Part shown: positions 1 to 9,543 of the stretch, piece after piece | Position numbering within the stretch: the first letter of the stretch is position 1 | Layout of the letters: every line of letters begins with the position of its first letter | Made by a program: the position numbers and the translations under genes | From: Cohnella hashimotonis | Lineage (GTDB): Bacteria; Bacillota; Bacilli; Paenibacillales; Paenibacillaceae | Length of the DNA: 64,000 nt | Assembly (NCBI RefSeq): GCF_030014955.1 | Contig: NZ_JAGRPV010000001.1 | Location: 8,581,501-8,645,500 of the forward strand | Reading direction: 5' to 3' | The notes under the pieces: model-generated | Database searches by the model: none | The model's input: only the letters and a program-made list of their open reading frames with translations | What the model was told of the DNA's origin: nothing

Positions 1-40
1 TGTCCTGGCGAGAATATGCGATCGGGAGCGCGATATCGGC

Positions 41-70
41 AAAAAAACCGGTCCTGCGGGCAGGACCGGT
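41..70 (-). terminator. Rho-independent terminator of the S-layer protein gene
   Basis: A perfect 10-bp stem (ACCGGTCCTG at 47-56 with its complement at 61-70) closes a 4-nt loop. On the minus strand it runs into seven T residues (41-47). It lies 17 nt beyond the stop codon at 87. Confidence 0.92.
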
Positions 71-86
71 CTGCGAAAAAAATCGA

Positions 87-3000
87 TTATTCAAGAAGCT
101 TCAAGATCAACGCGACCGCTTCCGCGCGCGTCACGTCATCATTGGGCGCGAACCGGTTGCCGCCGCGTCCGGCCACGAGGCCGGCTTTCGCGCAGGCGGC
201 GATATACGGACGCGCCCATGCCGGCGCCTCGTCGGCATCCGCGAATGCGAGCGGCTCGGACGGATCTGCGGCGAGCCCTTTGGAGCGAACGACGATGGCG
301 GCAATCTGGGCGCGGGTTATGCGTCCTTGCGCCCTGATTGTGCCGTCTTCGAACCCGCCGAACAAGCCGGCCTTCACCGCAGCGGCCATCGGACCTTGCG
401 CCCATCCGGGGACGGCATTCGCATCGGCGAATGTAAGGCCGGCGCCGTCCGGCAGCTTGAGCGCGCGGGCCAGCATCGCCGCCAATTCGCCGCGGGTGAC
501 GGCAGCGTTCGGCCGGAACGTGCCGTCCTGATAGCCGTTCACGAAGCCGAGCTGCAAGGCGCTGTCGATGGCAGCGCTCGCCCAGTGGCCGGCCGTATCC
601 TTAAGCGGCGCGCGAGGCACGCCGTTGTTGCCGCCCGGACTTTCTGGACTTCCTGGATTGCTTGGATTCGCAGGATTATTTGGATTTCCCTGATTTCCCG
701 AATTTCCCGGATTGCCTGGATTGCCTGGGTTGCCCGGATTCGGATTGCCCTCCGGCGGGAGCGCCTTGACGATCACTTCAAATTCGCGGCTCCTTGTGAA
801 GCCCTGCTTGGAAAGCGTCGCCGTCAGCGTCAGCTTCGCATCCCCCTCCGAGGCGGTGGGGCGGCGAAGCAGGACGCCTTCATCGTCGATATAGCGCTTG
901 TCGGAGCTCGACCAAGCGATCGCAGTCCCATGCAGGCCTTCCCGCGGCAGCTGCAGATTGGCCGTGACGGCGTCAAGGCCTTCCAGCTTCAAAGCATCCG
1001 CTGCCGCAGCGACCTCTTGCTCCGCCGGGTTCGGCACGTTCGAATGCGTCAGCTCCGGCAGCGCCAGATCGGCCATGGCATAGCGTCCGCCGTCGCCCGC
1101 GTACAGCAGTGCGCCGGCCTCGGTATCGCCGGACCAGGAGAGCGTCACTTGCGAGGCGGCCTTCGTGTTGCCGATAGGCAGCCATTTGCCGCCGCGCTCG
1201 ACGTAGGCCGTGAACACATCCTTGTCGCGCTCCAGCCGGATGGCGGCAGGCTTGACCGTGTACTTGCCCGTGACGATCTGATCCGGTCCGGCCGACAGTG
1301 TGAGGCGTCCGGTCGGATCGAGCGTGAGCGCGACCGAGCCGGTTTGTCCCTCGCCGGCCGCGGCCAGGTACAGGCCGACCCGGCTGTCCAGACCGGCGGC
1401 CGTATCGGGAACGATATGCGAGCCTACGGTCGCCGTCAGCGTCTGATCCGCGGTATTGCCGGCGTCACGGGCGACCTGGACGGCATCCTCGATGCCGGCG
1501 GCCTTCGCTTCCAGATGAAGCGTTCCCTCCACGAACCTCGCGATGCCGGTGCCTGAGCCGCTCAGCTTCAGGCGCCAGGGCTCGGGCAGCGCGCGCACGA
1601 CGACCTCGACGGATTTCTCGTCGATGCTGGACTCGCGCCGAACCTTGACGGTGACGACGGCGGTGCCGGGTCCGACGCCGTGGACGAGGCCCGTCTCGTC
1701 GACCGTAGCGACGCGCTCGTCGGAGCTGGCGAATTCAGCCGATGCCACGGGAGCCAGCTCCGATTCGCTTAGCCACTCGCGTACCGACAGGCGGCCGCTC
1801 CCCCCGACGGACAGCGCCTTCGGCGTAAGCGACAGCTCCAGCAGCGATGCGGGCGGATCGGCAAAGATCTCGACCTCGGCCAGCTGGACCAGGTAAACAC
1901 CTTCTTTTCGCAGCTGGGTGAATTCAATCTTGACGTATCGCGCCGGGACGCTGTCGATATCGATGTCGAGCGGGGCGCCGTCCGTCGGCTTCGGCGCCGC
2001 CGTCCGAGCCGCTACCTCCGTCCAGTTCGCGTTGTCCGTCGACACGAGCACGCGGAAGTCGAGCGGGAACGCTTCGCCGACATGCGTGTTCTGATCGTTG
2101 CGCGGCCACAGCGTCACCCGATTGACCTGGTGTTCTCCGGCCAGATCGATGCGGATCCATTCCGGCGCGGCAGGAGGCGTATTAGCAGGAACGCTGGTCC
2201 AGCCCTTATCGCCGTTGTCGGAGTTGATGCCGATCTTGATGCCGTCCACGAGCAGGTTTTTATTCCACCCGTAGGCGAGATAGTCCGAGGATGCCTGCAC
2301 GGATTTCTTGAAGGCGATATTGCCGATCGGGCTCAGCGGAGGCGAGTCGGCGGGCGTCGTCACGGGCTGCTGGGGGCCGACATATTCGTAGCCGTCGTCC
2401 TCGAGCGCGTACAGCTTGCCTTCGCCCGGCGCGAACTCGCCGCTCAGCAGGCCGGTTGCGGCGTCGTAGTCGGCGGATACGGGCTCGCCGGTCTCCGCGG
2501 ACACCTCGGACACGCCCGATATGCCGTCCAGCTTGAAGCTCAGCGTTTTGGCGGACGCGTCTTTATACGCTTTGTTGACGATCATCAGATAGTGCTTGCC
2601 CGTCTCGCGATGCGTGAAATAAGTGACGATCGCATCGTCGCTTGCGTTCGCGGGCTGCGCGATAAAGTCGGAAGGCACGGGCGCCGTCCCGGCGGGAAGC
2701 GAGGCGCCGGTATGATACACCATCGTCGCATCCAGATGAATCAACGTCTTGCCCAGCTGCGCCATGCGGGCGTTCATCGCCTTGAACGGTTCGTACAGGT
2801 CCGTCTTGTTGCCTTGGGGGTCGATGACCGCATTCGTGAAGGGCTCGCCGCGATTGGTCGGCGTCCAGTAGGTGAACCAGACGACGTTCTTGATGCCGTA
2901 TGCCAGATTCGCGTACGCAACGTAGTCCATTTCCGCCTCGTTAGGCCGCCGAAGCCCGCCGGGGATGCCGACCGATTGGAGGTAGGAGGAGGTCTTCACG

Positions 3001-4457
3001 TCCGCCTCCAATCCCGCGCGGCGGATAATGTTCAGATTGTTGAAGTATCCCGCGCTGAAGCCGCCGGTCGCGAGCAGCGGATAGTGATCGAAGCTGAGAT
3101 ACTTGAGCTTGCCGGCGCCGGCTTGCTTGATCCAGCTCTGCACGTAATCCTGTTCGTAGTTGGCAACCGCCTGCTCGGGGAGCAGATTCACGTACGGCAC
3201 CTTGTCGGGATCGACGGCCAAAATCTTGGCATAGCGCGCGGCCGCGTCAGGCAGACCGCCGATGCCCGGCTCGTCCTTGATGTAGTAGCCGCCGGTTGCG
3301 GGATGATCCATATACGTCTGCACCATCGTCTCGATATCCAGGTCCGAGCCGTTGACGCGCGGATCCGCGACGTACACCTTAAGCCCGTGAGCAGCCGCCA
3401 GATCGAGCATCTTCAAGTTCTGCGGCTCCGAATCCAGCTCCGAGCCCAGCACGTTCTGCACATAATCGATATTCGCTTCCTTCATCGCCGCGTACTGCTC
3501 GTCGTTGGTGAACGACCAGACCGGCGGCCAGAACACGCCGATCAGGAAGCGGTCCTGCTCCGCGCTCGAGGGAACCCGGGGCTTCACCGACGCGGGAAAT
3601 ACTCGCTCCTTGGAGGCGCTCCCCTTGCTCACGGTTGCGGTCAGCGTCAGCGCCGCCGCAGGCTCTCCGGGCGCCGGCCGCTTCACGATGCGGCCGGCAT
3701 CGGTCACATAGGACGAATCGGAGCTGGTCCAGGCGATCGCAGTGCCCTCCAGGCCGACGCGCGGCAACGACAGATTGCGGTACAAGGCCGACAGATCGCC
3801 GGGATTGAGGGCCGCGGCGGCGGTATCGACGGACGCTTGATCTGTCAGTCCGCTGATCGTCTGGTACACCTCCAGCTCGCGGAGCTGGAACACCTTCGTA
3901 TTGTTCGGGTCCGTGGACAGCTTGGTCGCCTCGATCCGGACATGCCTCGCTCGGACGGAGTCGAACGCGAAGCGCTGGGCTGCGCTCGCGGTCGGCTTGG
4001 GATAGTCCGTCTTGGACGCGACGGTCGTCCAGTCCGAGCCGTCCGCCGATACCTTGATCGTGAAGTCGATCGGGAAGCCCAAGCCGATATTCGCGGTGCC
4101 GTTGTCGCTGCGCGGCCACAAGACCACCTCGTCGATATCGTAAGCGGCGCCCAGATCGACGGCCAGCCATGCGGGAGAGCCCGTGGCCGGCTGCGACGGG
4201 GAAGGCATCGTCGTCCAGCCGTTTTCGGTCTTGCCTGGTTCGCGAGGGCCCGTCTTGTACCCGTCGACGAGGTTGCTGCGCGCCCAGCCTTCCGCCGCAT
4301 TCTCGTAGCTGCTCGACGAGGTGACGGTACGGCCGAGCGCCAGATTCACGGGCGACGCGTCGGCCCGGGCTGCCGGCATGCCTGCGGGCAGCAGGGATAG
4401 GAGCAGGCTGGCGACCAGCGCCAGAAGCATATGGGTTTTGCCGATCGGTCTTTTCAT
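87..4457 (-). CDS. Secreted S-layer-anchored protein with glycosidase-like core, two F5/8-type-C domains and three SLH domains
   Basis: This 1456-residue exported protein starts with a signal peptide (about 1-32, ending near AARA). Next comes a discoidin/F5-8C carbohydrate-binding-like domain (about 35-198) and a bacterial Ig-like domain (205-292). A barrel-like region (about 300-650) has glycosidase flavour, with YYIKDEPG, YLSFDHYPL and VVWFTYWTP. A second F5/8C domain (about 715-870), a Big2 domain (about 880-955), a LamG-like stretch and another Ig-like domain follow. A linker of NPG repeats leads to three SLH modules (about 1285-1456) that should bind pyruvylated wall polymer. GGAGG lies 8 nt before the ATG. 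It is 59 bp downstream of the importer lipoprotein gene, suggesting surface capture or trimming of the imported glycan. The GH family cannot be assigned by eye. Confidence 0.85.
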   Translation of the reverse strand: MKRPIGKTHMLLALVASLLLSLLPAGMPAARADASPVNLALGRTVTSSSSYENAAEGWARSNLVDGYKTGPREPGKTENGWTTMPSPSQPATGSPAWLAVDLGAAYDIDEVVLWPRSDNGTANIGLGFPIDFTIKVSADGSDWTTVASKTDYPKPTASAAQRFAFDSVRARHVRIEATKLSTDPNNTKVFQLRELEVYQTISGLTDQASVDTAAAALNPGDLSALYRNLSLPRVGLEGTAIAWTSSDSSYVTDAGRIVKRPAPGEPAAALTLTATVSKGSASKERVFPASVKPRVPSSAEQDRFLIGVFWPPVWSFTNDEQYAAMKEANIDYVQNVLGSELDSEPQNLKMLDLAAAHGLKVYVADPRVNGSDLDIETMVQTYMDHPATGGYYIKDEPGIGGLPDAAARYAKILAVDPDKVPYVNLLPEQAVANYEQDYVQSWIKQAGAGKLKYLSFDHYPLLATGGFSAGYFNNLNIIRRAGLEADVKTSSYLQSVGIPGGLRRPNEAEMDYVAYANLAYGIKNVVWFTYWTPTNRGEPFTNAVIDPQGNKTDLYEPFKAMNARMAQLGKTLIHLDATMVYHTGASLPAGTAPVPSDFIAQPANASDDAIVTYFTHRETGKHYLMIVNKAYKDASAKTLSFKLDGISGVSEVSAETGEPVSADYDAATGLLSGEFAPGEGKLYALEDDGYEYVGPQQPVTTPADSPPLSPIGNIAFKKSVQASSDYLAYGWNKNLLVDGIKIGINSDNGDKGWTSVPANTPPAAPEWIRIDLAGEHQVNRVTLWPRNDQNTHVGEAFPLDFRVLVSTDNANWTEVAARTAAPKPTDGAPLDIDIDSVPARYVKIEFTQLRKEGVYLVQLAEVEIFADPPASLLELSLTPKALSVGGSGRLSVREWLSESELAPVASAEFASSDERVATVDETGLVHGVGPGTAVVTVKVRRESSIDEKSVEVVVRALPEPWRLKLSGSGTGIARFVEGTLHLEAKAAGIEDAVQVARDAGNTADQTLTATVGSHIVPDTAAGLDSRVGLYLAAAGEGQTGSVALTLDPTGRLTLSAGPDQIVTGKYTVKPAAIRLERDKDVFTAYVERGGKWLPIGNTKAASQVTLSWSGDTEAGALLYAGDGGRYAMADLALPELTHSNVPNPAEQEVAAAADALKLEGLDAVTANLQLPREGLHGTAIAWSSSDKRYIDDEGVLLRRPTASEGDAKLTLTATLSKQGFTRSREFEVIVKALPPEGNPNPGNPGNPGNPGNSGNQGNPNNPANPSNPGSPESPGGNNGVPRAPLKDTAGHWASAAIDSALQLGFVNGYQDGTFRPNAAVTRGELAAMLARALKLPDGAGLTFADANAVPGWAQGPMAAAVKAGLFGGFEDGTIRAQGRITRAQIAAIVVRSKGLAADPSEPLAFADADEAPAWARPYIAACAKAGLVAGRGGNRFAPNDDVTRAEAVALILKLLE
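640..750. repeat. Degenerate 9-bp repeats coding for the NPG linker
   Basis: Tandem units resembling GGATTTCCC / GGATTGCCT on the plus strand encode the NPGNPGNPGN linker of the S-layer protein on the minus strand. Changes of 9 bp keep the frame, so linker length can vary between strains. Confidence 0.7.
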
Positions 4458-4516
4458 CGGTTGACCTCCACTCGGGACTCGTTAAGGTGAGCGGCGGACT
4501 GCCGCCGCCGTCGAAT

Positions 4517-5863
4517 CTATTGACCTGCCGCCTGCTTCCAGGATTTATCCATGTTCTCCAGCATTGCCTGAGGCGCGATCGCCTTCAGGTAGACCCCTTG
4601 CGCGGAAGTCATCAGCTCCGCATTCGCCGCATCCCCGTATACCCAGCCCTGATCGAGGAAGGGATAGCTCCGGCCTGCCGCCACGACGGCCGCGATCTCA
4701 TCGAACGCAGGGTCCAGGTCGCCCGTCTCGCCCTTGATCGTCATGAACGCCTGCTGGCTGGCGGCCCATACCTTTTGGTTTTCGGCCCGGCTCCAGAATT
4801 CGAGATACTTCTTGGCTGCGTCCAGCACCTTCGTATCCTTGTTGATCGCGAACGTCGTGCCGACGGCCGCCGAAGCGACGACATCCTGTCCCGCGGCGTT
4901 GGACGGCATCGCGAACATGCCTACGTCGAGATCCGGATTGGTCTTCTTGATGCCTGAGAGGGACCAGCTGCCGTCGATGTACATCGCGGCTTCTCCCTTG
5001 GCAAACGCTTGCTGGGCCTGATCGAGGCTGACGCCCGTGCTTTTCGCGGTCAGATAGCCCTTGTCGTTCAGCGAATACCATTTATCGGCCATGTCCTTCC
5101 AGCCCTCGGCGAATGTGACCTTGCCTTCGTTAAGCTGCGCGTCGAACGCCGGATTCGCGCCATAGACAAGCGCGGGCGCCATCGTGTACATCGCGGCCAG
5201 CGTCATCCAGCCATCATTGTTGCCGATCGAGATCGGCAGCTTGCCCGACGCCTTGATCTTCTCGGCGGCCGCCGTGAATTCGTCCCAGCTCTTCGGCGTG
5301 GAGATGGACAGGTCGGCGAACATTTTTTTGTTATAAAAGACGCCGAGGACGTTCATGTCGTTCGGAATTCCGTATACCTTGCCCTCGTCCGAGCTGGCCT
5401 TGAGCGAAGCCTCCGTGAAATTCCCGATCCAGGACTCGCCGGACAAGTCGTAGAGATAACCGGCTTTGCCGTAAGCGATGACGTTCGACAGTCCGGGATG
5501 CAGCATGATGACGTCCGAAGCGTCGGATGCCGCGAACCGGGTTTTGATGAATTCCTTGAACTGTCCGCCCGGCATGCCCTCGTAGACGACTTTGACGTCC
5601 GGATTTTCCTGCATGAACTTGTCGTTGAGCTCGGGAATCGCGCCCAGCTCAGCGCCGGATTTGAACCCGGTCACCTTCAGCTCCGTCTGCTCGCCCTTGC
5701 CTCCGGGCGCGGCGGTGCCCGCGGATTCGGACGCGCTCGCGGAAGGGGCCGAAGCGGAGGCGGAACCGCCGTTCGCCGCGTTATTCTTTTCGTTGCCGCC
5801 GCATGCGCCGAGCGACGCAGCCATCAACACCGACAAGCCGATAACCAACCCTTTTTTTCTCAT
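4517..5863 (-). CDS. Extracellular sugar-binding lipoprotein of an ABC importer (CUT1 type)
   Basis: This 448-residue solute-binding protein would capture an oligosaccharide outside the membrane and pass it to the permeases at 9.5-11.3 kb. MRKKGLVIGL opens a lipoprotein signal whose lipobox LGAC gives Cys21. A Ser/Ala-rich tether follows, then a bacterial extracellular-binding-protein fold with typical stretches such as GVFYNKKMFADL and GEAAMYIDGSWSL. I chose the ATG at 5863 because GGAGG lies just upstream and the signal peptide begins there; an in-frame ATG at 5896 would add 11 unlikely residues. It is separated from the yesN-like gene by 305 bp containing its own promoter. Confidence 0.9.
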   Translation of the reverse strand: MRKKGLVIGLSVLMAASLGACGGNEKNNAANGGSASASAPSASASESAGTAAPGGKGEQTELKVTGFKSGAELGAIPELNDKFMQENPDVKVVYEGMPGGQFKEFIKTRFAASDASDVIMLHPGLSNVIAYGKAGYLYDLSGESWIGNFTEASLKASSDEGKVYGIPNDMNVLGVFYNKKMFADLSISTPKSWDEFTAAAEKIKASGKLPISIGNNDGWMTLAAMYTMAPALVYGANPAFDAQLNEGKVTFAEGWKDMADKWYSLNDKGYLTAKSTGVSLDQAQQAFAKGEAAMYIDGSWSLSGIKKTNPDLDVGMFAMPSNAAGQDVVASAAVGTTFAINKDTKVLDAAKKYLEFWSRAENQKVWAASQQAFMTIKGETGDLDPAFDEIAAVVAAGRSYPFLDQGWVYGDAANAELMTSAQGVYLKAIAPQAMLENMDKSWKQAAGQ

Positions 5864-5902
5864 ATTTACTCCTCCGGTTCGAATGGGATAAGGCACAATT
5901 CC

Positions 5903-5966
5903 ATGCTAGGGAAAATGGCGGCGAAAGCCTATGACTTAAAATTCGTGTTTGTTCCTTTATTTTCGG
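5903..5966 (-). promoter_or_regulatory. Promoter of the binding-protein gene with a candidate YesN operator
   Basis: On the minus strand a 36-bp element (5931-5966) with the core GAATTTTA lies 28 nt upstream of a -10-like TAGCAT (5903-5908). Transcription would begin near 5896, about 33 nt before the ATG. About 28 of 36 positions match the element at 11350-11385, with the same 28-nt distance to the -10, so an activator site is likely. The adjacent yesN-like regulator is the obvious candidate. The rest of the 305-bp gap (5967-6168) shows only GC-rich dyads. Confidence 0.6.
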
Positions 5967-6168
5967 ATGTCGGCCGCGGCGGCCGCGCCGCGCAGACGAA
6001 CGAAACGATTTGCCGTGAATTTCGAACGATTTTCATAAAAGGAATGAACCGGACAAACCGTATGCGCGGCTGCGCAGGACGGCATATCCGGCTCATGTTA
6101 GGAAGTAGGGGAACGCTTGTGCGCCGCTTCGTATCGGGCGGCTGTCGCTTCCAGGACGACGGACCGCG

Positions 6169-7704
6169 TCAAGGTTCCTCGCGTGCGGATCCGCCGTAGC
6201 CGGCCTGCTCGCGATATTGCGTCGGCGTCCTGTCGAAGCGCTTGCGGAACAGCGTGCTGAAATATTTGGAGCTCGTATAGCCGACGGCTTCGCACACCTC
6301 GTACATCTTCATGTCGGTCTCCTGCAGCAAACGGCGCGCCTCGTCCAGACGGACGTCCGTTATGTAATCGATGAACTTCTGTCCCGTGGACGCCTTGAAC
6401 AGCTCGCTCAAGTAGGTCGGGTTCAAGTATACGCTCGCCGCGGCTTGCTCTAGCGTAAAGCTCGGCTTGGCGTACTCGCGCCGAATCATCTCCTTCACCC
6501 TGCCGATGATCTTGCGCTCTTCGGGCAGGGCATGCCGGGCCGAGGCGATCCGCCCGGCGAACGCTTCGATCTCGGCCAGCAGCGCGGACGGATCGCGGGA
6601 GAAGAGCAGCCGGCCGGTCAAGCTCGCCAGTTCGGGCTGCAGCGCCCGGATCAGGGGATTCATCCCGCGGTTCATCTGCGGTCCCGTGATGAACGAGATC
6701 AAACGGTAGGCGCCCTGCATCGTCAGCGCGGCATCCGTCCTGAGCCAGGCCGCCCACTGGCGGATCGCCGCCGCGGCGCTGGCGGGATCGTTCGTCTCCA
6801 GCGCGGCCGTCAGCCGGGCCGCGTGCTCGGACTCCGCCTCGGAAGCCGCCTCCATCGTTGCCGTTCCGCTTAGCAGACGTCCCTGGACGGTCCTGAACAG
6901 CGTGGGCAGGTCCGCGGGATCGGCGACGGGGTCGCCGCAGCCGGACAGGGTGCACGCCGCTCGTTCGTCTTCTGTCACCGGCAGCTCCGCGGCGACCGGC
7001 AGCCCCTCGCCCGCAACGAACAGCAGGTCGCACGTCTCGGCGAGCGGCACGACGACCCATTTGCGGACGACGGCGCCCGCGCGCCGAAGCGCGTCGAGAT
7101 CCGCTTCGACGCGCACCTGGCGAACCCCCTTGCCGGGTACGAGATCGGACGCACAGGCGCCGTCGCCGTCCCGCAAGTAGATCGTCAGCTTCAAATTAAA
7201 GCTCGCTCCCGGACGCAGGAGCCCGTCCTCGGCCAGCAAGCGATTGAGGGCCTGAAGCCGCTCCGGCTTGCCTGCAACAATCCATTCGCCGAGCGCTTGC
7301 ACGAACAGCAGGTCGCGCTGCCTGCGCTTCGCTTCGATGCGTTCCTCGGCCTTCATAATCGCCGCCTTCAGCTCGTCGCGCTGCACGGGCTTGAGCAGAT
7401 AATCGCTGACGCCGCTGCGGAGCGCGGCCTGAACGTGATCGAACTTGTCGAAGCCGGTCAGCATGACGATCGCGATATCCGGCTTCTCGCGCGCCAGACG
7501 ATCGGCGAGCGCGAGGCCGCTCTCGCCGGGCATGCCGATATCGAGAATAAGCAGATCCGGACGTTCTGCGGCGATGGCCGACCACGCGGACGCTGCATCC
7601 TCGCACGCGCCGATCACTTGCCAGGACGGCAGCAGCCGGGGCACGATCTGCGACAGTCCCGCCCGGATCATCTCCTCGTCGTCCACGATCAATAGCTTAG
7701 GCAC
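6169..7704 (-). CDS. YesN-type response regulator (receiver plus AraC-family HTH)
   Basis: This 511-residue regulator has an N-terminal CheY-like receiver with paired acidic residues in LLIVDDEE, the phospho-acceptor Asp55 in LLILDIGMPG and the conserved Lys in YLLKPV. A long central region and a C-terminal AraC DNA-binding domain follow (FTLEQAAASVYLNPTYLSEL to VGYTSSKYFSTLFRKRF). It should be phosphorylated by the kinase encoded immediately upstream, whose stop it overlaps by 8 nt. I prefer GTG at 7704 because AAGGAG lies about 10 nt upstream; the GTG at 7713 is too close to that ribosome site. The likely targets are the importer promoters at about 5.9 and 11.3 kb. Confidence 0.9.
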   Translation of the reverse strand: MPKLLIVDDEEMIRAGLSQIVPRLLPSWQVIGACEDAASAWSAIAAERPDLLILDIGMPGESGLALADRLAREKPDIAIVMLTGFDKFDHVQAALRSGVSDYLLKPVQRDELKAAIMKAEERIEAKRRQRDLLFVQALGEWIVAGKPERLQALNRLLAEDGLLRPGASFNLKLTIYLRDGDGACASDLVPGKGVRQVRVEADLDALRRAGAVVRKWVVVPLAETCDLLFVAGEGLPVAAELPVTEDERAACTLSGCGDPVADPADLPTLFRTVQGRLLSGTATMEAASEAESEHAARLTAALETNDPASAAAAIRQWAAWLRTDAALTMQGAYRLISFITGPQMNRGMNPLIRALQPELASLTGRLLFSRDPSALLAEIEAFAGRIASARHALPEERKIIGRVKEMIRREYAKPSFTLEQAAASVYLNPTYLSELFKASTGQKFIDYITDVRLDEARRLLQETDMKMYEVCEAVGYTSSKYFSTLFRKRFDRTPTQYREQAGYGGSAREEP

Positions 7705-9490
7705 CGCGATCACGCTCCTTATGGATGTCGGTCAACCGGATCTCTACGACCGTGCCCCCTTCGGCGCGGTTCGAGACGAACAGCCCGTAGCCGTCGCCGC
7801 ACAGGAACCGGATCCGGCGATGGACGTTGCGCAGGCCGATATGCTCGCCGTCTTCCGCCTCCTCGGTCTCCGCCGCGCTCAGGCGGACGCGGAGCCACTC
7901 TAGCCGGTCCGGGGCGATGCCCGTGCCGTTGTCCTCCACGAAGATCGTCAATTCGCCGCCTGCGCCGGCCTTCGCCCGAACTCGAATCCAGCCCTCCTTT
8001 TTGGCGGGTACGCGTCCGTGAATGATCGCATTCTCGATGAGCGGCTGAACGATCCACTGCGGAACGTCCAGCGCCAGCAAGCTGTCCGGAATGTCCGTCT
8101 CGAACGTCATGCGGGGGAACCGGATACGCTGGAGGCGCATAAACACGCTTACATATTCCAGCTCGCGAAATAGCGGAACCGTCTCGGCCTCCGAGCGAAG
8201 GGAGAGCCGGAACAGCTTGCCCAGCAGCGTCACCATGTCGGCGACCTCGTAGTCGCCGTTCATCTCGGCCTTCATGTTGATCGATTCGAGCGTATTGTAC
8301 AAAAAGTGCGGATTGATCTGGCTTCGCAGCACGGACACCTGCGCTTGCTGACGGTAGATTTTCATATGAAGCACATGGTTGACCAACTCGTTGAGCTTGG
8401 CCACCATCGCGTTGAAGCTGCGGCCGAGCCGGTTCATCTCATCGTTCGAGCGCGTCTGGAACTTGACGTTGTAGTCGCCCATCTCGACCCGATGCATCAG
8501 GCGCTTCAGCTCCTTCAGGGGGCGGTTGATCGTCGTCGTCAGCAGTCCGGTCAGCGTGATGGAGACGAGCAGCAGCACGATGGCCGAATTCCACAGCAGC
8601 CTGCGGAGAATGACGAGCTCGTTGGACAGATGGCTGACCTCGATCGTGTTGACGAGCGTCCAGCCCGTCGCGGGGGAACGGACATAGTGGATCATCGTGG
8701 CGACGCCGCCGATATCGTCCTTGTAGTAGCCGTAGGAAGCATCCGTCTGAAGCGGGAAGGGCTGGAGCATGCGCGCAGGGTCCGGATGGTAGGCGATGCG
8801 TCCGCTGCCGTCGAGAATGAACAGCGTGCCGGCTGCGGAGCTTTTCAGATTTTCCGTCAGGTCTTTAAGGCCGTCCGTCGAAAAATCGAGCAGCAGGACG
8901 CCGTAGGACTGCCGATTGCTCACGTTGACGATGCTGCGCGCATAGGACAGCACGAATTTTTCGCCCGACCTCGTATTCACCTTGTACGGCGGGATTAACA
9001 GTCCCTTGCCGTCCATCTTCAGCACCTGTTCGTACCAGCCGGCCTCCTCGAAGCCCGTATGGTCGATCCATTCGCCAGTGCCGTATTGGGAGTACATCAC
9101 CTGGCCGTCCCCGATCCAGTACGCGCCGAGCAGATCGGAGAAGGGGATGGCCAGCAAAATATTGCGGAGCGCGCGATCGACCATCACCTTCTCGCGGAAG
9201 GCGTCGGCGGGGTTGCCGCGGTCGATCTTGGGGCTGATCGTGTCCCAGACGTCGAGATAAAAGGTCGAGGCCATGCGATCGATCTGCTGTACGTACGTGT
9301 CGAGATTTTTGCTCACCTGATCGGTAAGGCTCAGGCCGTATTCGCCGACCTTGCGCTGCAGGTTTTCATTGTAGCGCTGGAAGCCGAACATCGTCAGCAG
9401 AATGACAGGCACGATGATCGTGACCGAATAGAGTGAGATGAGCTTGGCGTTAAGATTCCATTCCCGAATCGGGAAGGGCCGCGGATTCAT
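7697..9490 (-). CDS. YesM-type sensor histidine kinase
   Basis: This 597-residue membrane kinase has a first transmembrane helix near residues 17-38, a large extracytoplasmic sensor region (about 40-285), a second helix near 290-315 and a HAMP region. Its His-kinase domain carries the phospho-acceptor His395 in INPHFLYNTLES. A GHKL ATPase domain follows (N box LIENAIIHG, G box DNGTGIAPD). This is the usual layout of kinases that sense extracellular carbohydrates or binding proteins. It follows the second permease gene by 53 bp and overlaps the regulator gene, so sensing and transport are co-expressed. Confidence 0.92.
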   Translation of the reverse strand: MNPRPFPIREWNLNAKLISLYSVTIIVPVILLTMFGFQRYNENLQRKVGEYGLSLTDQVSKNLDTYVQQIDRMASTFYLDVWDTISPKIDRGNPADAFREKVMVDRALRNILLAIPFSDLLGAYWIGDGQVMYSQYGTGEWIDHTGFEEAGWYEQVLKMDGKGLLIPPYKVNTRSGEKFVLSYARSIVNVSNRQSYGVLLLDFSTDGLKDLTENLKSSAAGTLFILDGSGRIAYHPDPARMLQPFPLQTDASYGYYKDDIGGVATMIHYVRSPATGWTLVNTIEVSHLSNELVILRRLLWNSAIVLLLVSITLTGLLTTTINRPLKELKRLMHRVEMGDYNVKFQTRSNDEMNRLGRSFNAMVAKLNELVNHVLHMKIYRQQAQVSVLRSQINPHFLYNTLESINMKAEMNGDYEVADMVTLLGKLFRLSLRSEAETVPLFRELEYVSVFMRLQRIRFPRMTFETDIPDSLLALDVPQWIVQPLIENAIIHGRVPAKKEGWIRVRAKAGAGGELTIFVEDNGTGIAPDRLEWLRVRLSAAETEEAEDGEHIGLRNVHRRIRFLCGDGYGLFVSNRAEGGTVVEIRLTDIHKERDRGA

Positions 9491-9543
9491 GGCGTCGCCC
9501 CCTGAGGATGATGAACCTGCTGAACGAGCGTCGCCTTGCCCGC

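Noticed and set aside
2082..4400. 772-codon open frame antisense to the S-layer gene
   Set aside because: No domain, no ribosome site; Arg/His/Val-rich shadow composition.
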